A DNA stretch of 64,000 bases from JANPBY01 sp963805505 (GTDB taxonomy: Bacteria; Actinomycetota; Actinomycetes; DATJPE01), in contig CAWDUP010000002.1 of assembly GCA_963805505.1 (NCBI GenBank), positions 124,001 to 188,000 of the forward strand. The letters are read 5' to 3'. Below, one piece after another: positions 26,012 to 34,224 of the stretch. Under the pieces are notes generated by a model that saw nothing but the letters and a program-made list of their open reading frames with translations, was not told the origin of the DNA and did no database searches. The translations under genes and the position numbers were made by a program. The number at the start of each line of letters is the position of its first letter. Position 1 is the stretch's first letter.

Positions 26012-26304
26012 TTGGTGACCCGCTGGGTAACGGAGTCCCCGGCGCTCTCGACGGCGCGATTCACCTGATCGGCACCGTTCTGCAACGCATCGGACGAACG
26101 TTCTGCAACAGCATCATGGACGTCGCCCACCGTGGCCTTGGTCTCGTCTACGACGTTCTGCACGGCCGGAACGACGCCGAAGTCTCGTGCCGCCTTGCTC
26201 GTGAGCCCCACCAGGTCCTCGTAGCGCTCGCGTCCCGCTCGAGCACCTAGGACGTATCCGACGCCGAATCCGACACCGACCCATGTCCAACGCATGATCT
26301 TCAT
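25999..26304 (-). CDS. YtxH-like small membrane/stress protein
   Basis: A 101-residue protein: one N-terminal hydrophobic segment rich in glycine (WVGVGFGVGYVLGARAGRERY, in part), then a hydrophilic helical tail with heptad-like Ala/Val spacing. The G-YVLGARAGRERY motif is typical of actinobacterial YtxH-like proteins, often stress-linked. The ATG at 26304 has GAGGGGA 7 nt upstream. Function unknown. Confidence 0.7.
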   Translation of the reverse strand: MKIMRWTWVGVGFGVGYVLGARAGRERYEDLVGLTSKAARDFGVVPAVQNVVDETKATVGDVHDAVAERSSDALQNGADQVNRAVESAGDSVTQRVTNQPS

Positions 26305-26330
26305 GACTGTCCCCTCGCGGTTCGTCGCTA

Positions 26331-26370
26331 GTTGTCCTACACGGAGTTGTCCTACACGGAGGCGCCTCCG
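26331..26370. repeat. 15-bp tandem repeat adjoining a 14-bp palindrome
   Basis: GTTGTCCTACACGGA occurs twice in tandem (26331-26345, 26346-26360) and its end runs into the perfect palindrome CGGAGGCGCCTCCG (26357-26370). All of it lies 27-66 bp upstream of the YtxH-like start. Confidence 0.5.
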
Positions 26371-26507
26371 ACGCCCGCGCCTTCCTCCCAGCTGGGAACC
26401 CGGTCGTCCAAGGCCGCTGCGATCTGCGGTGACCGGGCGTGTGAGCGTCGGAGGCGACCTGGGTGTGTCCTTCCCCTGCCGAAGGGCGACAAACCTCGGA
26501 CGCGGGC

Positions 26508-27653
26508 CTATCGAAGAAGGTGGCGCGCCATGACCAAGCGCTGGATCTGGTTCGTGCCCTCGTAGATCTGCGTGATCTTTGCGTCGCGCATCATCCGCTC
26601 GACCGGGTAATCCTTGACGTAGCCGTAACCACCCAGGAGCTGGACGGCGTCCGTGGTCACCTGCATGGCGGTGTCTGACGCCAATGCCTTCGCAGCGGCT
26701 GCGAAATAGGTCGCATCCGCATCGCCACGTTCGGACTTCTCCGCGGCTGCGTAGGTCATCAGCCGAGCGGCGTCCAGCTTCATCGCCATGTCCGCAAGCA
26801 TGAACTGCAGACCTTGGAACTCCGCCACCGCCTTGCCGAACTGTCTGCGTTCCTTCACATAGCCCAACGCGAAATCAAGCGCACCCTGCGCGACCCCTAC
26901 CGCCTGAGCCGCGATGGTCGGCCGGGTGTGATCTAGGGCGCGCAGGGCGGTGGAGAAGCCAGAGCCCGGCTCTCCGACGAGCCGTTCGTCTCCAAGCCTG
27001 ACGTTGTCGAAGAACAGCTCTCGCGTTGGAGAGCCCTTGATCCCCATCTTCTTCTCCGGCGCACCCAGGGTGAAGCCCTCGTCGTCCGCGTGAACCACGA
27101 ACATCGAGATCCCACGGGAACGAGCCTCGGGATCGGTCACAGCCATCACCGTGTAGTACGTGGAGACTCCAGCGTTGGTGATCCAACGCTTGCCACCATT
27201 GAGGACCCACTCGTCGCCGTGTCTGACCGCGCGACTGCGCATGGCCGCCGCGTCACTGCCCGCCTCTGGCTCGGACAACGCGTAGGAGAACATCACCTCG
27301 CCCCGCGCCAAGGCCGGCAGATAACTCTTCTTGATGGCCTCCGAGCCGGCCAGCAGCAGGCCCGTGGTGCCCAACTTGTTGACCGCGGGAATCAACGACG
27401 AGGAGACACAAACGCGTGCTATCTCCTCGATGACGATGCACGTCGCTACGGCATCGGCGCCCGGGCCGCCGTACGCCTCGGGCACGTGCACGGCATGGAG
27501 TTCCGAAGCGACCAACGCTGCGTGAACGTCCCACGGGAACTCACCCGCCTCGTCGATCTCGGCTGCGCGAGGTGCGATCTTGTCAGCGGCCAGTGAACGC
27601 ACGGACGCACGCAGCATGTCGTGCTCGTCGGTGGGACGGAAGAGGTCGGACAC
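26508..27653 (-). CDS. Acyl-CoA dehydrogenase
   Basis: A 381-residue flavoprotein. It has the ACAD signatures YALSEPEAGSDAAAM and GGKRWITNAG, the KKMGIKGSPTRELFFD block, QLLGGYGYVKDYPVERMMRDAKI, and the catalytic Glu in YEGTNQIQR. It oxidises an acyl-CoA to the enoyl-CoA, passing electrons to ETF. I chose GTG 27653 because AGGAG lies 7 nt upstream and the family start VSDLFRPTDEHDML fits; the frame extends to 27695. A 22-bp palindrome is centred 60 bp upstream. Chain-length specificity is not predictable. Confidence 0.92.
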   Translation of the reverse strand: MSDLFRPTDEHDMLRASVRSLAADKIAPRAAEIDEAGEFPWDVHAALVASELHAVHVPEAYGGPGADAVATCIVIEEIARVCVSSSLIPAVNKLGTTGLLLAGSEAIKKSYLPALARGEVMFSYALSEPEAGSDAAAMRSRAVRHGDEWVLNGGKRWITNAGVSTYYTVMAVTDPEARSRGISMFVVHADDEGFTLGAPEKKMGIKGSPTRELFFDNVRLGDERLVGEPGSGFSTALRALDHTRPTIAAQAVGVAQGALDFALGYVKERRQFGKAVAEFQGLQFMLADMAMKLDAARLMTYAAAEKSERGDADATYFAAAAKALASDTAMQVTTDAVQLLGGYGYVKDYPVERMMRDAKITQIYEGTNQIQRLVMARHLLR

Positions 27654-27702
27654 GAGTACTCCTGCAGGCGCCTGGTCGGGCGAGCGCATGGCCACACCCG
27701 GC

Positions 27703-27724
27703 GGTCTCTCGACGTCGAGAGACC
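27703..27724. promoter_or_regulatory. 22-bp perfect palindrome, candidate operator
   Basis: The half-site GGTCTCTCGAC is followed directly by its exact complement, with no spacer; symmetry stops at the flanking bases. It lies 50-71 bp upstream of the acyl-CoA dehydrogenase GTG, where a dimeric repressor would sit. Confidence 0.55.
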
Positions 27725-27759
27725 TTCCACCGATAGTAGGTGACCAGGTGCGCTGGCTC

Positions 27760-27783
27760 GCGGCGTGACCCCTCGAGGGCCGC
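27760..27783 (-). terminator. Possible terminator hairpin after the STAS operon
   Basis: Outer arms GCGGC and GCCGC enclose the self-complementary CCTCGAGG. It begins directly after the TAG at 27784-27786 on the minus strand. There is no clear U-run, so this is weak. Confidence 0.3.
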
Positions 27784-28110
27784 CTACCGATCGAGTGCGT
27801 GCTCCAACTGGGCCTTGTTCATCGTCGAACGCCCTTTGATCCCCTTGCGTTTCGCCTCCGCGTAGAGCTGGGCTTTGGTGCGGCCACCGCTTCCCTTGTG
27901 TGATCGCAACCCTCCGCGCCGACCAGAGGAGATGTCCTCGGTCGATGAACGACTTGCGCTCTTGCTCTCGCCGCGTCTAGCGCGTTCCTTGTTGACCGTG
28001 CGGGCGGCGACCTCCTCGGCAACGTCTTCAGACCGTCCCTGCTTCTTGAGAGAGCCCTTGACGTGGGCGTACTGACGTTCTCGCTTGTTCGACCACTCAC
28101 TGCGCGGCAT
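27784..28110 (-). CDS. Small basic protein of the plasmid-stabilization/Rho-N-like family
   Basis: A 108-residue Lys/Arg-rich protein starting MPRSEWSNKRERQYAHVKGSLKKQG, followed by AEEVAARTVNKERARRGES, a Ser/Gly-rich middle, and a C-terminal segment KAQLYAEAKRKGIKGRSTMNKAQL that resembles a SAP/Rho N-terminal helix-turn-helix pair. Relatives are commonly labelled plasmid stabilization proteins without proof; nucleic-acid binding is my inference. The start ATG overlaps the STAS gene by 14 bp, so they are coupled. Confidence 0.7.
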   Translation of the reverse strand: MPRSEWSNKRERQYAHVKGSLKKQGRSEDVAEEVAARTVNKERARRGESKSASRSSTEDISSGRRGGLRSHKGSGGRTKAQLYAEAKRKGIKGRSTMNKAQLEHALDR

Positions 28111-28513
28111 GCGGGGTCCCTCCGGTCGCGGTGAGGTCGATGACCTCGGCGTCAACGCCGCCGGCAGAAACGCCGCCGGTGGCAACGTCGCCGGTGGCAA
28201 CGTCGATCACATGATCGAGCTGAGTCATCCGCATGACCTTCTCCACTCGCGGGGCGACGTTCTGCACCGTGACCTTCCCGCCACGATCACGAGCCAACCG
28301 TGACAGCTGGGCCAACGCCCCGAGCCCGGTCGAGTCCATGAAGGTGACCGCTGAGAGATCGATCAGGACGTCGACGTCGCTTCCGCCCTCGTAGAGCTCG
28401 ACGATGTCCATCAACTCGTCGCACCGGCCGAGGTCTATCTCGCCCTTGATCGTGACCTCGAAGCAGGGCTCTGATGCGGTTCTCGGTTCGTGCTCATCAC
28501 GTTCGTCAAGCAT
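28097..28513 (-). CDS. STAS-domain anti-sigma factor antagonist
   Basis: A 138-residue SpoIIAA/RsbV-type protein. FEVTIKGEIDLGRCDEL is the first strand-helix, and DLSAVTFMDSTGLGAL holds the phosphorylatable Ser61. It should bind an anti-sigma kinase and release a stress sigma factor, which fits the SigB-like promoters nearby. A C-terminal extension carries imperfect pentapeptide repeats (DVATG twice, then GVSAG). ATG 28513 has GTGAGG upstream. A textbook -35/-10 pair at 28607-28580 drives it. Confidence 0.88.
   Translation of the reverse strand: MLDERDEHEPRTASEPCFEVTIKGEIDLGRCDELMDIVELYEGGSDVDVLIDLSAVTFMDSTGLGALAQLSRLARDRGGKVTVQNVAPRVEKVMRMTQLDHVIDVATGDVATGGVSAGGVDAEVIDLTATGGTPHAAQ
28175..28204. 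repeat. 15-bp in-frame tandem repeat within the STAS gene
   Basis: GCCGGTGGCAACGTC occurs at 28175-28189 and 28190-28204 with a degenerate copy just before. It encodes DVATG repeats and is prone to slip in steps of five residues. Confidence 0.6.
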
Positions 28514-28579
28514 GCGAAACCTCACGAAGATCGCTGCGGGAGCGCCCGATCGGGCGGGCCGATTGCCTGACCTGGAGCG

Positions 28580-28607
28580 ATTCTAAATCCGTCCCAGAGG
28601 CTGTCAA
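28580..28607 (-). promoter_or_regulatory. Housekeeping-type promoter of the STAS operon
   Basis: The minus strand reads TTGACA (28607-28602), 16 bp, TAGAAT (28585-28580): consensus -35 and near-consensus -10 at good spacing, with a leader of about 60 nt to ATG 28513. Confidence 0.6.
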
Positions 28608-28654
28608 GTTCGTGAGGTAGCGCCCCAGCGGAGGTGCGGCGTTGGCCCGATTAC

Positions 28655-29143
28655 TCAGGCGTCTCGCGACAATTCGCCCCGACTCGGCGCCGCCGCCTCG
28701 GTAGCCGCTGTAGCGCACTGGGGCCGTGTCGCCCGGTAGAGACGGTGGCTCCGAGTTGACGGGCTGCCGTCCCGCCCGATCTCCCCGAAGGCCCAGACCA
28801 GGCCCCCGACGACGCATTCGACCGCGGCCACCCGAGCCGCCGTCCGGGCAGCCGGACGCAGGTCCTGCGACACCGCAGCGAGCGCACCCATGCTCGCCCC
28901 GTGCACCAAATCCACACCTGCCCCGGCCAGCAAGACGCCGGAAGACGGCCTGCCGAGGGTCACCGATGCCTGGACCAGCTCCCTGACCCCCAAGACCCGG
29001 GCAGTCAGGCGAAGGCCCCGGGAACTTCGTCCCAGGCTTTTGTGCAGCCATCGATCGGGGTTGAGAACCAGCGTGGCGCCGACGGCAAAGCGGGCGGCCC
29101 CAAGGGTTCGCGCGCCCACCAGCTGCCAGTTGCGGTCTCTCAA
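28655..29143 (-). CDS. Small membrane protein, function unknown
   Basis: A 162-residue protein with amphipathic and hydrophobic helices (GAARFAVGATLVLNP, GVLLAGAGVDLVHGASMGALAA, VAAVECVVGGLVWAFGEI). I chose TTG 29143 because GGAG lies 5 nt upstream and its TTGA overlaps the stop of the upstream SDR gene. Similar proteins follow SDR genes in actinobacteria in my recollection; no function is known to me. Last gene of the five-gene operon that starts at 35991. Confidence 0.55.
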   Translation of the reverse strand: MRDRNWQLVGARTLGAARFAVGATLVLNPDRWLHKSLGRSSRGLRLTARVLGVRELVQASVTLGRPSSGVLLAGAGVDLVHGASMGALAAVSQDLRPAARTAARVAAVECVVGGLVWAFGEIGRDGSPSTRSHRLYRATRPQCATAATEAAAPSRGELSRDA

Positions 29144-30156
29144 CGGTCTCCTGCCCAGGCCCTGGCCGCCAGTCCGGCCGAGAGCGCGAGAAGGGCTGCA
29201 CCGGCTGCAGCGAGGGTTCCATGGTGCTGGCTCGCCCAAAGCTGCGGACTGCGAGTCTTGACCCCGTCGCCGAAAACGCCACGAGCACCGTAGTCGCGCC
29301 CGGATGCACCATCGGCCGGTTCCCAGAGGTTGCTCGCCTGATGCTGGTCCGCGATCTCGGTCTGCTGTGAAGCGAAACCCGTACGGGCGAGATACCGGTC
29401 AAGCAGCCCCGGTGCGAGCGCATTGCCGATCAAGGTGCCAACCGTGCTTCCGCCCACCCAGTACTCACGTCGCTGCGGGTGATCGGCTGCGTAGGAGACC
29501 GCCTTCGCTGCGATCTCTGGCTGATAGATGGGCGGGACCGGCTGAGCGTGCTTGGGCAACCTCGAAAGGACCCACGAGAACTGCGGCGTGTTGACCGCAG
29601 GCATCTGCACCATCGTCACCGAGATACCGCTCCCCTCGTGCAGCAGCTCGCAGCGCAACGCCTCGTTGAAACCCTGGATCGCGTGTTTCGCACCGCAGTA
29701 TGCCGACTGGAGCGGGATGCCACGGTAGGCAAGAGCCGATCCGACCTGCACGATGGTTCCGCGATCCGCGGGTCTCATGCACTCCAGGGCCGCCATCGTC
29801 CCGTAGACATAGCCGAGATAGCTGACCTCGGTAACTCGCTTGAACTCCTCCGGGCTGATCTTGTCGAACGGCGCGAACACCGAAGTGAAGGCGACGTTGA
29901 TCCACACGTCGATCGGACCGAACTCCCGCTGGACGGTGTGCGCGGCGTCGATGACCTGTCCATAGTCAGAGACGTCAGTCGGGACGATGAGTGCGCTACC
30001 GCCGAGCGACTCAACCTCCTCGGCCGCAGCCTTCAGACCAGTCTCCCCGCGAGCCAGGAGCCCGATCGCCGCACCGCGGGACGCGAACCTCCTGGCAACG
30101 GCTCGTCCGATTCCTCCGCTCGCTCCAGTGACCACAACGGTCTGTCGCTCGTTCAC
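29140..30156 (-). CDS. SDR-family oxidoreductase with C-terminal membrane segment
   Basis: A 338-residue SDR: TGASGGIG near 11-18, YCGAK as the catalytic Tyr/Lys pair, and GSALAYRG with the catalytic Ser. The usual NNAG motif reads NVAF. The C-terminal 80 residues are an extension ending in a hydrophobic helix (LAAAGAALLALSAGLAARAW), which suggests membrane tethering. GTG start with AAGGAGG upstream. It is 22 bp after the enolase-like gene in the same direction. Substrate unknown. Confidence 0.85.
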   Translation of the reverse strand: MNERQTVVVTGASGGIGRAVARRFASRGAAIGLLARGETGLKAAAEEVESLGGSALIVPTDVSDYGQVIDAAHTVQREFGPIDVWINVAFTSVFAPFDKISPEEFKRVTEVSYLGYVYGTMAALECMRPADRGTIVQVGSALAYRGIPLQSAYCGAKHAIQGFNEALRCELLHEGSGISVTMVQMPAVNTPQFSWVLSRLPKHAQPVPPIYQPEIAAKAVSYAADHPQRREYWVGGSTVGTLIGNALAPGLLDRYLARTGFASQQTEIADQHQASNLWEPADGASGRDYGARGVFGDGVKTRSPQLWASQHHGTLAAAGAALLALSAGLAARAWAGDR

Positions 30157-30178
30157 AAATCCTCCTTCGGTGATGACT

Positions 30179-31288
30179 TCACGCGACCCGATAGCCCTCG
30201 ACGTCAGGGCGCCGAAGCCTCAGGCCATGTCCGGGCGCAGGGTTGGGCAGGATCCGGCCATCGTGCGGATCGAGAGCGCCCTCGAAGAAAATCCGCTCGA
30301 TCCGCTCGTGGTCGTGGAACCATTCGATGTGCCGAACGTTGGGGGTTGCCGCGGCGCACGGAGCATGCAGGTTCGGGGCGCAGTGAGCTGAGACCTCCAA
30401 GCCATGCGCCTGCGCGACTGCTGAGGCTCGCACCCACTCCGAGATCCCGCCGCAGCGAGAGGCGTCTATCTGCAGGCAGTCGACGGCCCCCGCCGCACAC
30501 ATCCGCCGAAAGTAGGTGAGATCGGTGCCGTACTCACCGGCCGTGACGTCTGCGTCGACCCGTTCCCGGACGTGACGAAGTCCGTCGAGGTCGTCGGAGG
30601 ACACCGGTTCCTCGAACCAGCGCACCCCAAGCTGATCGAGCTCGCGGCCGATCCGGATGGCCTGCTTGGCGGAGTACGCGCCATTCGCATCCACGAAGAG
30701 TCCGACATCTTCCCCGACGATCTCGCGAGCGCTCCGCGCCCGCTCGAGATCGCGGTTCGCGCGACGACCCCAGTCCTCCCCGATCTTGATCTTGACGTTG
30801 GAGAAGCCTTGCTCATCGACCCACCCGCACAGCTGCGCCTTGAGCAGGTCTTCGTCGTAGGTCGTAAAGCCACCACTCCCGTAACCCTCGACCCATTCAT
30901 GCGCACCGCCAAGAAGCTCGTGCACGGGCAGCTCCAACAGTCGCGCTTTGAGGTCCCACAGAGCAACGTCTACCGCGGAGATCGCATAGCCGACCGTCCC
31001 TGGACGACTCGCGTTGCGGGTCGCCGCGACCATGTCCAGCCAACAACGGCCGACCCTCATGGCACTCTGGCCGACCACCACCGGTGTGAGTTCGTCACGG
31101 ATGACTGCAGCGCAAGCCCTCGGCCCGTACGTCCATCCGAAACCGGTCTTACCTCCCGCAGCAATCTCGGCAAGGACCACCGTGGTCTTCGACCACGACA
31201 AGGTCCCGTCGGCCTCGGGATGATCGGTCGCCACTTCATAGACCTCCACCCGGAGGTCGTTCACACCCGGCTCATCACGACCCCTCAT
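30179..31288 (-). CDS. Enolase-superfamily protein, mandelate-racemase subgroup (probable acid-sugar dehydratase)
   Basis: A 369-residue protein. The KxK base is at Lys166/Lys168, metal ligands are Asp200 (DANGA), Glu226/227 (EEP) and Glu252 (AGEYG), Asp275 lies in QIDASRCGG, and the general acid/base is His302 in SAHCAP. These are the residues of the MR subgroup, which takes a proton alpha to a carboxylate; most members dehydrate sugar acids. The ATG at 31288 overlaps the stop of the FAD dehydrogenase gene. The operon suggests a pathway from a sugar acid or 2-hydroxy acid to a keto acid. Confidence 0.88.
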   Translation of the reverse strand: MRGRDEPGVNDLRVEVYEVATDHPEADGTLSWSKTTVVLAEIAAGGKTGFGWTYGPRACAAVIRDELTPVVVGQSAMRVGRCWLDMVAATRNASRPGTVGYAISAVDVALWDLKARLLELPVHELLGGAHEWVEGYGSGGFTTYDEDLLKAQLCGWVDEQGFSNVKIKIGEDWGRRANRDLERARSAREIVGEDVGLFVDANGAYSAKQAIRIGRELDQLGVRWFEEPVSSDDLDGLRHVRERVDADVTAGEYGTDLTYFRRMCAAGAVDCLQIDASRCGGISEWVRASAVAQAHGLEVSAHCAPNLHAPCAAATPNVRHIEWFHDHERIERIFFEGALDPHDGRILPNPAPGHGLRLRRPDVEGYRVA

Positions 31289-34221
31289 GGCGAGCCGCCG
31301 GAGTCGTCCGCACCCGCCAGCACCTGTGCCAGGTGCACTGCCTGTCGGCTCGATCCAGCCGCTATCTGGGTGCGACAGCTGAACCCGTCAGCTAGCACAA
31401 CGGTGTCTGCGCCTGCCGACCTGACCGCCGGCAACAAGCCGTTCTCACCGACCGCCATCGAGACGTCGTAGTGTCCCGCCTCAAACCCGAAGTTCCCGGC
31501 CAGACCGCAGCACCCCGCATCGAGCACGTCGACGTCCGCCCCGGTCTGTTCGAGAAGCGCTCGATCGGCCTCGAATCCCATGATCGCGTGCTGATGGCAG
31601 TGGGTCTGGACCATCAATCTCCCCAGCCGGGAAGGCGGCACCCATCCCGGCGTGCGGTCATGCAGGAGCTCGGCGAGGGTCGTCGTCTGGGCGGCCAGCC
31701 GCTTCACGTCTACGTCCTTGGGCATCAGCTCTCCCGCGTCGCTGCGGAAGACCGCCGTGCAGCTGGGCTCCATACCGACGATGGGTGTCCCGGCTCGCAA
31801 GGCCGGCTTCAAGACCCGCAGGGTGCGCCGCAGAACGCGGGCTGCGATGCTGAGCTGCCCCGTCGAGATCCAGGTCAGCCCGCAGCACACGGGCCCGCGG
31901 GGGACCACCACCCGATAGCCGGCGTCCTCGAGCACCTCCGTGGTCGCTCGCCCGATCTGGGGGTCAAAGTGGTTCGAGAAGGTGTCGGGCCAGATCAGCA
32001 CGTCGCCATGCTTGGCCGGAGCGCGAGCGGGTCGCTGGGAGAACCACTCCTGGAACGTCGTGGGGGCGAACTGCGGTATCTCTCGCTGGCGATCGATGCC
32101 TCCCACCGACTTGATCGCCTCACGGAGGCCCTTCGCCTGGGTCGCCCAGTTGACCAGCGAAGGCATGCGTGAGGCGGCCTGAGCCGCCAACGGCAGCCAG
32201 CCCATCGAATAGTGCGCCCGGGGCCGCAGCCGGTGGGCGTAGTGGTGGTGAAGGAACTCGGCCTTGTAGGTAGCCATGTCCACCCCAACCGGACAGTCCT
32301 GCTTGCAGCCTTTGCACGACAGGCACAGGTCCAGGGCGGATTCGACCTCACGAGAGCGCCAGCCCCTCGATACGGGGGAGTCGTCGTGTCCGTCGATCAT
32401 CTCGAAGAGCAGTCGCGCCCGTCCTCGCGTCGAGTGCTCCTCCTCCCGGGTCGCACGATACGACGGGCACATGACGCCACCACTCTCGTGACGACACTTG
32501 CCCACCCCCACGCAGCGAAGGACTGCGCGGTCGAACCTGCCGTCGTCCTCGGGGTAGCTGAAGGCGGTGGCGTCGTGCGCCGGAGTCCACGAGGCGCCCA
32601 GACGCAGATCGTCATCGATCGCGCGAGAACCCACGACCTTCCCAGGGTTCATCCGATCTTCGGGATCGAAGATCCCCTTGAGCTCCGCGAACGCCTCAAC
32701 CACCTCCGGCCCGAACATGATCTGCAGCAACGGCCCCCTCGCCTGTCCGTCTCCATGCTCACCGGACAGCGATCCGCCATAGCTGACAACGAGTTCGGCT
32801 GCGCGCTGGACGAAAGTCCGGAAGGTGGCCACGCCTTCTGCCGTCAGTAGCTCGAAGGGGATACGGCAGTGGACACAGCCCTGCCCGAAGTGCCCGTACA
32901 GGGCAGTACCGCCATATCCGTGCTGGTCGAGCAGGGAATTGAGGTCACGGAGGTAGTCGCCGAGGCGATCGGGCGGTACGGCCGAGTCCTCCCACCCTGG
33001 CCAGGCATCGCGCAGCCCAGGCGCTCGAGCGGTAGCGCCCAGGCCGGCCTCTCGAACCTGCCAGAGCTGCTCTTCGACCTTGTCGTTGTCGAAGTACTCC
33101 GCCGCCGGGCCATCTTCGCCCGCCGACTCCACCAGCTTCCTGGCCAGCCCGTCTGCCTCTTCGGCCGAGTTCCCAGCAAAGCTGACCATCAACCAGGCGT
33201 GGCCGGTGGGTAGCTTGTCGAGGGCGTCGCGGTTGGTGCCCTTGGCGCGCTCGAAGGAGATCAGCCGTCCATCGAGGCCTTCGAGCTGATGCGGCTGGTG
33301 CTCCAGCACCCGCGGCACGTCGTCGGCCGCCTCAATGATGTCCGGGTAGCCGAGCACGACCAGGCTCTGCGCCTTCGGAACTTTCACCAGGGCCAACTCG
33401 GCCCGGAGCACCGTCACCAGGGTTCCCTCAGAACCAACCAGCGCCCGCGCCACATCGAAATGTTGTTCGGGGAGCAAAGAGTCGAGGTTGTAGCCAGACA
33501 CCCGCCGTGGAATGGACGGATAGCGGCGGCGGATCTGCTCCTCACGCTTGTCCACCAGGGCACGCAGGTCCGCATAGATCTGCCCGCGCCTCCCGCCCTC
33601 GGCGGAGATCGTCGCCCACTCCTCCTCCGATGTGGGACCGACCCACATGCGGAGCCCGTCGTAGGTGAGGATCTCCAGCCGGCGGATGTTGTCCACGGTC
33701 TTGCCGTATGCCTGGGCCGTGGACCCGCAGGAGTTGTTGCCGATCATCCCGCCGAGAGTGCAGTGGTCGTGGGTCGATGGCTTAGGCCCGAACATCAGGC
33801 CGGCAGAGCGAAGCTGGGCGTTCAGGTCGTCGAGCACGATCCCGGGTTCGACCACGCAGGACCTGGCTTCAGCATCGACCGACACCAGCGCGTTGCAGTA
33901 CTTCGACCAGTCGATGATGACGGCCACGTTGCACGTCTGACCGGCAAGGCTCGTGCCGCCGCCCCGCGAGGTGATAGGGGCCCGGTGGCGCCGGCAGACG
34001 GCGATGGCTCTGGCGCCTGCTTCGACCGTCCTCGGGACGACGACGCCGAGCGGCACCTGTCGGTAGTTGGAGCTGTCCGTGCTGTAGGTGCCACGCGTAC
34101 CCGGATCGAAGCGCACCTCTCCATCGACCTCGACCCGAAGATCGCGCTCCAGGTCGCGGACATGCACGTACGGCTGCTGCCCAGAGGGTTGGGGGCCGAG
34201 CTGCGTCATCGTGGAAGCCAC
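31285..34221 (-). CDS. FAD-linked oxidase fused to Fe-S/CCG domain (D-2-hydroxyacid dehydrogenase type)
   Basis: A 978-residue fusion. The N-terminal half is a VAO-type FAD domain (SRGGGTSLAGQT; IGNNSCGSTAQAYG) followed by the FAD-oxidase C domain. Next come Fe-S segments: a degenerate one (CVGVGKCRHESGGVMCPS) and a perfect CxxCxxCxxxCP (CLSCKGCKQDCP). A CCG/heterodisulfide-reductase-like domain follows, with PVCCG, THCHQHA and AGCCGLAGNFG. This is the layout of YdiJ/D-2-hydroxyglutarate or D-lactate dehydrogenases, which oxidise a D-2-hydroxyacid and pass electrons through Fe-S clusters. It starts 3 bp after the ThDP enzyme stop. Confidence 0.9.
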   Translation of the reverse strand: MASTMTQLGPQPSGQQPYVHVRDLERDLRVEVDGEVRFDPGTRGTYSTDSSNYRQVPLGVVVPRTVEAGARAIAVCRRHRAPITSRGGGTSLAGQTCNVAVIIDWSKYCNALVSVDAEARSCVVEPGIVLDDLNAQLRSAGLMFGPKPSTHDHCTLGGMIGNNSCGSTAQAYGKTVDNIRRLEILTYDGLRMWVGPTSEEEWATISAEGGRRGQIYADLRALVDKREEQIRRRYPSIPRRVSGYNLDSLLPEQHFDVARALVGSEGTLVTVLRAELALVKVPKAQSLVVLGYPDIIEAADDVPRVLEHQPHQLEGLDGRLISFERAKGTNRDALDKLPTGHAWLMVSFAGNSAEEADGLARKLVESAGEDGPAAEYFDNDKVEEQLWQVREAGLGATARAPGLRDAWPGWEDSAVPPDRLGDYLRDLNSLLDQHGYGGTALYGHFGQGCVHCRIPFELLTAEGVATFRTFVQRAAELVVSYGGSLSGEHGDGQARGPLLQIMFGPEVVEAFAELKGIFDPEDRMNPGKVVGSRAIDDDLRLGASWTPAHDATAFSYPEDDGRFDRAVLRCVGVGKCRHESGGVMCPSYRATREEEHSTRGRARLLFEMIDGHDDSPVSRGWRSREVESALDLCLSCKGCKQDCPVGVDMATYKAEFLHHHYAHRLRPRAHYSMGWLPLAAQAASRMPSLVNWATQAKGLREAIKSVGGIDRQREIPQFAPTTFQEWFSQRPARAPAKHGDVLIWPDTFSNHFDPQIGRATTEVLEDAGYRVVVPRGPVCCGLTWISTGQLSIAARVLRRTLRVLKPALRAGTPIVGMEPSCTAVFRSDAGELMPKDVDVKRLAAQTTTLAELLHDRTPGWVPPSRLGRLMVQTHCHQHAIMGFEADRALLEQTGADVDVLDAGCCGLAGNFGFEAGHYDVSMAVGENGLLPAVRSAGADTVVLADGFSCRTQIAAGSSRQAVHLAQVLAGADDSGGSP

Positions 34222-34224
34222 CCC

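Noticed and set aside
27784..28110. A true plasmid addiction or partition gene
   Set aside because: The family label is historical; nothing plasmid-like, no toxin partner and no replication gene occurs in the window.
28519..28618. Two 10-bp inverted copies of ACCTCACGAA flanking the STAS promoter
   Set aside because: They are about 80 bp apart and one overlaps the ribosome site; at this length chance is likely, so no function is claimed.
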